From: Acidaminobacter sp. JC074
GTDB lineage: Bacteria > Bacillota > Clostridia > Peptostreptococcales > Acidaminobacteraceae
Assembly (NCBI RefSeq): GCF_022496765.1
Contig: NZ_VANV01000006.1
Location: 177,616-241,615 of the forward strand
Reading direction: 5' to 3'
Length of the DNA stretch: 64,000 nucleotides
Shown here: positions 59,450-64,000 of the stretch, in pieces
Position numbering within the stretch: position 1 is the stretch's first letter
How the letters are laid out: every line of letters starts with the position of its first letter
Program-made: the position numbers and the translations under genes
The notes under the pieces: generated by a model
Told to the model about the DNA's origin: nothing
The model's input: only the letters and a program-made list of their open reading frames with translations
Database searches by the model: none

Positions 59450-60393
59450 TGGAACTAAGTATTGTAATACCGGTCATGAATGAAGAGGACAATGTCAGAC
59501 CCTTGTATGACCGGTTAAAGGTCACTTTAAATAAAATCACACCATCTCATGAAATAATCTATGTAGATGATGGCAGTCATGATAAGACCGTTGATGAAGT
59601 CATGGCCTTAAGGGATATGGACGAGACCGTTAAGCTGGTCAGCTTTTCTAGAAACTTTGGTCATGAAATGGCCAATAGTGCAGGCTTTAGAAAAGCTTCT
59701 GGTGATGCAGTTGTCATCATAGACGGAGATCTTCAGGATCCACCAGAACTCATAGAAGATATGTATCTTAAGTACAAAGAAGGCTATGATGTGGTTTATG
59801 CCAAGAGGAAATCAAGGAAGAAGGAATCTTTTTTTAAGAAGTTCACTTCTAAGATGTTCTACAGAGTCTTAAAGTTTATGAGTGACGTTGAACTGCCCCT
59901 GGATACAGGCGACTTTAGACTCTTAAGCCGAAGGGTCATTAATGAAATCAACAAGATGGATGAACATAACCGCTTTTTTCGTGGTATCACCCATTGGGTA
60001 GGTTTCAATGTAACATGTGTCGAGTTTAACAGAGACGGTAGACATGCTGGTGAAACCAAATACAATTACTTTAAGTTGATGAGGCTTGCTATTGACGCCA
60101 TCTTGTCTTTTTCAGATAAGCCACTCAAACTCTTTTCAGTATTTGGTATAGCCATGTCGGCATTCTCCTTTATTTATATGATCTATTGGATTATTTATAA
60201 GCTGGTAACCAACAATCCAATAGCTGGTTGGACATCAACAGTGACCATTATGCTTTTCTTCTTTGGTATCCTGATGTTCCAGATATCTATTCTTGGTGAA
60301 TATATAGCCAGAATATATGAAGAGGTAAGAAAAAGACCTTTATACATTATCCAAAAGCAAGAAGGTATTGAAGATGAACATACGAGAGATTAG
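59449..60393 (+). CDS. GT2-family glycosyltransferase (GtrB/DPM1-like)
   Basis: A 314-residue glycosyltransferase with the GT-A fold. Motifs are YVDDGSHDKT near residue 39, VVIIDGDLQDPPE near 86 and the acceptor region DTGDFRLLSRRV. Two C-terminal membrane helices (about 230-250 and 265-285) place it among polyprenyl-phosphate hexosyltransferases that charge a lipid carrier. It overlaps GtrA by 20 nt, the standard partner for flipping such a lipid. The product is probably used to modify surface polymers or glycoproteins. Confidence 0.9.
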   Translation: MELSIVIPVMNEEDNVRPLYDRLKVTLNKITPSHEIIYVDDGSHDKTVDEVMALRDMDETVKLVSFSRNFGHEMANSAGFRKASGDAVVIIDGDLQDPPELIEDMYLKYKEGYDVVYAKRKSRKKESFFKKFTSKMFYRVLKFMSDVELPLDTGDFRLLSRRVINEINKMDEHNRFFRGITHWVGFNVTCVEFNRDGRHAGETKYNYFKLMRLAIDAILSFSDKPLKLFSVFGIAMSAFSFIYMIYWIIYKLVTNNPIAGWTSTVTIMLFFFGILMFQISILGEYIARIYEEVRKRPLYIIQKQEGIEDEHTRD

Positions 60394-60763
60394 TCTGTAT
60401 TCGGTCTTTGGTGGTCTGACCACCTTAATCAGTATTTTATCTTATAAGTTGTTTTTAATATTGGGCTTTCATTACTTGATTGCAACAACCCTATCAGCAG
60501 CCCTTGCAGTCATGTTTGCCTTTATGACAAACCGAATGTATGTCTTTAAATCCAGTGGCAATATAGTATCAGAAAGTATAAAATTTCTTTCGGGGCGAGT
60601 GGGCGTTTTTATTATTGAGACAATTCTTTTGATAATACTCGTCTCATGGGTGAAATTTGATGAATTTTACAGTAAAATAATAGTGACGATAATAGTCGTC
60701 CTACTGAATTACATATATAGTAAATTTTTTGTATTTACAGAAGGAGGAAGAAGTGAAGAATAG
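60374..60763 (+). CDS. GtrA-family membrane protein
   Basis: A 129-residue protein with four membrane helices of the GtrA family (SVFGGLTTLISILSYKLF, then FAFMTNRMYVFKS and the terminal NYIYSKFFVF). Members are thought to flip undecaprenyl-phosphate-linked sugars across the membrane. ATG at 60374 is chosen over an in-frame TTG at 60368 because AAGAAGG stands at the right distance. It overlaps both neighbours, in a single operon with the preceding glycosyltransferase. Confidence 0.9.
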   Translation: MNIREISLYSVFGGLTTLISILSYKLFLILGFHYLIATTLSAALAVMFAFMTNRMYVFKSSGNIVSESIKFLSGRVGVFIIETILLIILVSWVKFDEFYSKIIVTIIVVLLNYIYSKFFVFTEGGRSEE

Positions 60764-62603
60764 AATTTTTATATTAGCACTCGTATTATGTTTGTTAATG
60801 TCTAGTATGGTATACGCAGAAGGCGTAGATGTTAGTCAAATTACTGACTTAGAAGAAGCGGAATGGGCAGAGCCTTATATCCAAAAGGTAACAGATACAG
60901 ATGTGATGCCTTTGTATTCAACAAATGAGTTTAAGCCACTTGGTCATGCCACTAAGATGGAAGTCATTAATGTTATTTACAGGATAGCGCTTTTAAAAGG
61001 TGATGTGACAACTGATTTGGCTGATGACTATGTAACAAAGCATTTACCAACAATTGAGGCTTATTTAATCCCTAATACATTAGAGCCATATGGTCCTGAT
61101 AACCATAGAGCCATTGCTTATGCATTAGAGAGAAATATCTTAAAAAAATCAGAATTAAGCTTATTCTTTGTAAATGGCAAGTTTGAAGTGATCTCAAAAG
61201 TGGATGCTTCAGTCTTTATGTCAAAGGCAATGAATGTTTATCTTAAGGAAAATGTTAATAAATTCTATGAAATTCAGTATAAAGATGGTGCAGAGATTAC
61301 ACTTCTACAATGGCCTTGGATCAATTTATTAATTGAAAAGGAAATTGTTGTAGGTGGCACAGATAATTACTTCTATCCAAATTCTATTTTAAATAGAAGC
61401 ATTCTTTCAGTTTTATCTTCTAATATCTTAAATGAGTTAGATGGTGTCACTGTTGATGCAAGCACAGATACAGAAACACCTGTTGTAACAGGTACTTTAA
61501 CAAGCATGAATGGTAAAATTTCAATCATTCACTATGATTTAAACATCATTGAAGTAAGAGATGAAAACAACAAGCTTTACGTTTATGATGCTTCTAATGG
61601 TGTCTTGACTTTAAATGATGCTACAATCACTTTACAAAACCTAGAACCAGGTATGGATGTAAAAGTAACTGCAATTGGTAAAGACTTAAAGACACTGAAT
61701 GTCTTAGAAGACTTAACTTCAATTGATGGTACTTTAAATGGCATTGGTTTGAAAGTAACTGTTAAGGGTGAAACATTCAGACCAATTTCTATCTCAGTTA
61801 ATGGCCAGTTTAAGTATTACAAGGCTTTAAACTCAGTTGTTATTGAAAGAGACTACCAAACATCTACTTTAGATGATTTAAATGAAGGTGATGTAGTTAA
61901 GATCTCATATCAGGGAGACTACGTTAAGAAAATAGAAGCTTTATCAAACAAGGCTGTTTTAGATGGTGCTTTACAAAGATCTACAGGCTTTAACGATGGT
62001 GATGTTGTTTCTATCAAATTGTCAAACGGCAAATTGTTCGAGCAAACAATCGACGGCAATATTGGCAAGGTTAATATTACATCTGATTTAGCTAAAGGTG
62101 ATATTGTAAAGATTACCTTGGAAAAAGGTAAGATTACTGCCGTTGAAGGTACTGGCTTATCAACTGAAGCAAGTGGTAGAATCACTAAAATCGTTATCTC
62201 ATCTTCACCGTCAGTATCTATCATGACTAAGGCTGGTGAAACAAAGAACTTTAACATTGCATCTAATGTGGTTGTTAATAATTTAGGTTCAGATGATTCT
62301 AATGGACTTTATGCATTAAGACTTGACCAAGATGTAACTTTAGAGTTATCAGGTATGGCTGTTGATAGAATTTCAATAAACCAATCTGTTGAAAAGACAC
62401 ATTTCAATGCTAAGATTACTGAGATTCATAAGAACATCAACCTTCTTAAAGCAGAGGATGCAAGTGGCAAGGTTTGGATTGTATCTTTAGAAGGTTCAGA
62501 TCAAAATATCAATGATTACACAGTAGATGATTCAGTTTATATCTATGGTGTAGAAGTATCAGGCGAATTATTTGAAGCTGATTTAATCATTGTCCTAGAA
62601 TAA
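60753..62603 (+). CDS. exported SLH-like surface protein
   Basis: A 616-residue protein with GTG start (60753), preceded by AGGAGG, and a signal peptide over about residues 1-23. Residues about 28-225 contain S-layer-homology-like repeats (AEWAEPYIQKVTDTDVMPLY, then GHATKMEVINVIYRIALLKG and similar units). The C-terminal 390 residues are repetitive beta-rich domains with alternating Gly-Asp turns (GMDVKVTAIGKDLKTL, GDVVKISYQGDYVKKI and GDIVKITLEKGKITAV), which look like a repeated fold. It is probably an S-layer or cell-wall-anchored protein. It ends the 56698-62603 operon. Confidence 0.82.
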   Translation: MKNRIFILALVLCLLMSSMVYAEGVDVSQITDLEEAEWAEPYIQKVTDTDVMPLYSTNEFKPLGHATKMEVINVIYRIALLKGDVTTDLADDYVTKHLPTIEAYLIPNTLEPYGPDNHRAIAYALERNILKKSELSLFFVNGKFEVISKVDASVFMSKAMNVYLKENVNKFYEIQYKDGAEITLLQWPWINLLIEKEIVVGGTDNYFYPNSILNRSILSVLSSNILNELDGVTVDASTDTETPVVTGTLTSMNGKISIIHYDLNIIEVRDENNKLYVYDASNGVLTLNDATITLQNLEPGMDVKVTAIGKDLKTLNVLEDLTSIDGTLNGIGLKVTVKGETFRPISISVNGQFKYYKALNSVVIERDYQTSTLDDLNEGDVVKISYQGDYVKKIEALSNKAVLDGALQRSTGFNDGDVVSIKLSNGKLFEQTIDGNIGKVNITSDLAKGDIVKITLEKGKITAVEGTGLSTEASGRITKIVISSSPSVSIMTKAGETKNFNIASNVVVNNLGSDDSNGLYALRLDQDVTLELSGMAVDRISINQSVEKTHFNAKITEIHKNINLLKAEDASGKVWIVSLEGSDQNINDYTVDDSVYIYGVEVSGELFEADLIIVLE

Positions 62604-62608
62604 TCAAT

Positions 62609-62641
62609 AACCTCAAACTATTTTCTTAGTTTGGGGTTTTC
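62609..62641 (+). terminator. rho-independent terminator
   Basis: AACCTCAAACTA and TAGTTTGGGGTT pair over 12 bp with one G-T pair, followed by TTTTC. Confidence 0.8.
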
Positions 62642-62774
62642 TTATGATTGGGTTTTGTTTCAAAGCCAGTTATTAGAATAAGTTAAAAAGCAGCATGAAA
62701 TCTTATTTTTCAAGCTGCTTTCTATTTAAGAGTATGTTTTGTCGTTTAATGTACAATGTTCTTGTTGAGATTGC

Positions 62775-63596
62775 CTATAAACCAATTTGTGACTGGTATA
62801 AGCCCTCAATAAATTGATCTGGACCAGCTTGATCTCTCATTTGTTTAGTTTGATCAGCGTCTGGACCAATTAAGTAGCGCATTGTGCCTGATTCATCAGT
62901 GATTGCTTCATAAATAAGATTTGCTGCATATTCTGGTGTGCTGCCTTGTCTATCAGCAGGATCGTCACCAAAGAAAGCTTTCTGCAAAGCTGGATTATAA
63001 TCTTCAAGACCTTCTTTAGATGTGATAGTCATAGAACGTTCAAAGAAGTCAGTTAAGATTATACCTGGTTGAATTAATTTTACTTTGATACCTAATGGTC
63101 TTAGTTCGTGAGAAACTGCTTCTGTAAAACCTTCAACTGCCCATTTAGTACTGTTATATAAACTTACAAATGGGAAACCGCAGAATCCACCGATAGAAGA
63201 TGTGTTAACAAATAAGCCGTCTTTATTCTCTCTAAAGTGTGGTAAGAAAGCTCTAGTAACATCTAATAAACCAAATAAGTTGGTATCAAATTGTGTTTTG
63301 ATGGCTGCTTTATCTGCTGATTCAAATGAACCTGCAATCGCATAACCTGCATTGTTGAATACAACATCAACTTTACCAAAATCATTAATAATTTGATCTT
63401 TAACTTCTTCGATATTTTTTTCATCTGTTACATCTAAAGCATACAGCTTGATATTGTCTAAATCATCTAAGCCTGTAACATTTTGTGGATTTCTCATTGT
63501 TGCAGCTACGTTCCATCCTTCCTCAGCAAATTTAATAGCACTTGCTTTTCCCATACCTGAACTTGCTCCAGTAATTACAATAGTTTTTTTGTTCAT
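62775..63596 (-). CDS. short-chain dehydrogenase/reductase
   Basis: A 273-residue SDR oxidoreductase. The cofactor motif TGASSGMG lies at 9-16, NNAG near 86, the catalytic Ser in NTSSIGGF and YNSTK near 158 are intact, and IQPGI follows. Absence of an acidic residue after the second strand (ATMRNP) suggests NADP(H). Substrate unknown. It lies head to tail with another SDR gene at the window end. GGAGG is 6 nt upstream of the ATG. Confidence 0.9.
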   Translation of the reverse strand: MNKKTIVITGASSGMGKASAIKFAEEGWNVAATMRNPQNVTGLDDLDNIKLYALDVTDEKNIEEVKDQIINDFGKVDVVFNNAGYAIAGSFESADKAAIKTQFDTNLFGLLDVTRAFLPHFRENKDGLFVNTSSIGGFCGFPFVSLYNSTKWAVEGFTEAVSHELRPLGIKVKLIQPGIILTDFFERSMTITSKEGLEDYNPALQKAFFGDDPADRQGSTPEYAANLIYEAITDESGTMRYLIGPDADQTKQMRDQAGPDQFIEGLYQSQIGL

Positions 63597-63691
63597 TTTT
63601 GCCTCCTAGTAATGTATATATTTATCGCTTCTAATGAAGCATGGGTTAACTTATATTGATTGTGATTGATTGCTGAAAATGCGTTTGAGAT

Positions 63692-64000
63692 TTAAGAATA
63701 CATACTGATGATAACTTTATCTGCCATCTTGTCAGGAAGCTTTGCCATCATGCCACCCATTTTAGCGTCTGTACCAACCTTGTATCTTGGCTTTGGATTC
63801 TTCTTGTTTACTGAATCTACAATTGTCTTAACAACTTTAGCTGTAGAAGGTGGGTTCTTATAAGCTTTTTCCATAGAACCTAAGAATGCATCAACTGATT
63901 TCTTATAAGCTTGAGGATGATTAATTTCTCTAACTTTTTTCTCAGCGACTTCGAAGAAGCCAGTATCCATAGCACCTGGTTCAACAATAACGACATTGAT
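63692..64000 (-). CDS. SDR oxidoreductase, C-terminal part (cut by window edge)
   Basis: The frame from the window end reads INVVIVEPGAMDTGFFEVA and continues to the stop at 63692. IVEPGAMDTGFF is the SDR motif that follows the catalytic Tyr, so the visible 103 residues are the C-terminal third of an SDR enzyme. It is a relative of the gene downstream (62775), and about 95 nt separate them. An ATG start at 63970 inside this frame is not the true start. Confidence 0.8.
   Translation of the reverse strand: MNVVIVEPGAMDTGFFEVAEKKVREINHPQAYKKSVDAFLGSMEKAYKNPPSTAKVVKTIVDSVNKKNPKPRYKVGTDAKMGGMMAKLPDKMADKVIISMYS

Noticed and set aside
1..64000. CRISPR arrays, rRNA, tRNA, insertion sequences or prophage genes
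   Set aside because: I searched by eye and saw no regular repeat-spacer pattern, no transposase or phage-like frame and no conserved RNA gene sequence.

Overview
The window looks like a chromosomal segment of a low-GC, Gram-positive anaerobe of the class Clostridia. The evidence is AT-rich codon use, strong GGAGG ribosome-binding sites, T-box control of a tRNA synthetase, an archaeal-type aspartyl-tRNA synthetase, S-layer-homology proteins, copper-amine-oxidase-N surface domains and a corrinoid methyl-transfer locus. A Fusibacter/Acidaminobacter-like relative is a guess. I see no rRNA, tRNA, CRISPR array, insertion sequence or prophage.

Region 1 (1 to about 19.3 kb) is an accessory cluster tied together by one promoter element. 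I count twelve copies of a bipartite operator: a GTAAC-nn-GTTAC arm (often only its GTTAC half), an A-rich linker, then AAGTGCrTACTT or AAGTACGTACTT. A TATAAT-like -10 box follows, exactly 21 bp downstream in nine copies and within 1 bp of that in the other three. They precede two MalY/PatB-type C-S lyases, two gamma-glutamyl-hydrolase-like proteins (one without its catalytic Cys and His), one of two HxlR regulators, four small thioredoxin-like proteins with a CxC motif (one degenerate), an Fe-S protein, a Gly/Cys-rich protein, a CSCS permease with a 38-residue GCGCG peptide, an unannotated 24-residue membrane peptide, and three small unknown proteins. A RidA enamine deaminase sits inside the cluster. 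The members suggest an HxlR-controlled thiol, S-conjugate or metal(loid) response that I do not recognise as a described system. A pseudo-receiver LytTR regulator, a frameshifted MFS gene, a LysR remnant, a TctB-like fragment and a DUF1576 membrane protein lie within the same stretch.

Region 2 (19.4 to 27.9 kb) is a corrinoid methyl-transfer locus: a UroD-type methyltransferase, a LacI-type regulator, a RACo-like corrinoid activator, a MetH-activation-domain-like protein, a PocR-AraC regulator, a corrinoid protein, an MtaA-type methyltransferase fused to a thioredoxin-like domain, and a CobW-type GTPase. No MttB-type or MtaB-type substrate methyltransferase is present, so the methyl donor is unknown.

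Region 3 (28 to 64 kb) is more ordinary: a lipoprotein, a MacAB-like efflux set, three c-di-GMP proteins, a T-box and aspS, a TPR-S41 protease lipoprotein, a lone DnaN clamp, a second chemoreceptor, a peptidase, an SLH protein, a GDT1-family transporter, a chagasin/CuAO-N protein, an OmpR-type two-component system, a surface operon (coiled coil, transglutaminase, GT2, GtrA, SLH-like) and two SDR oxidoreductases. Convergent and tandem genes are separated by clear hairpin terminators. The right edge cuts an SDR gene and the left edge cuts a C-S lyase gene.
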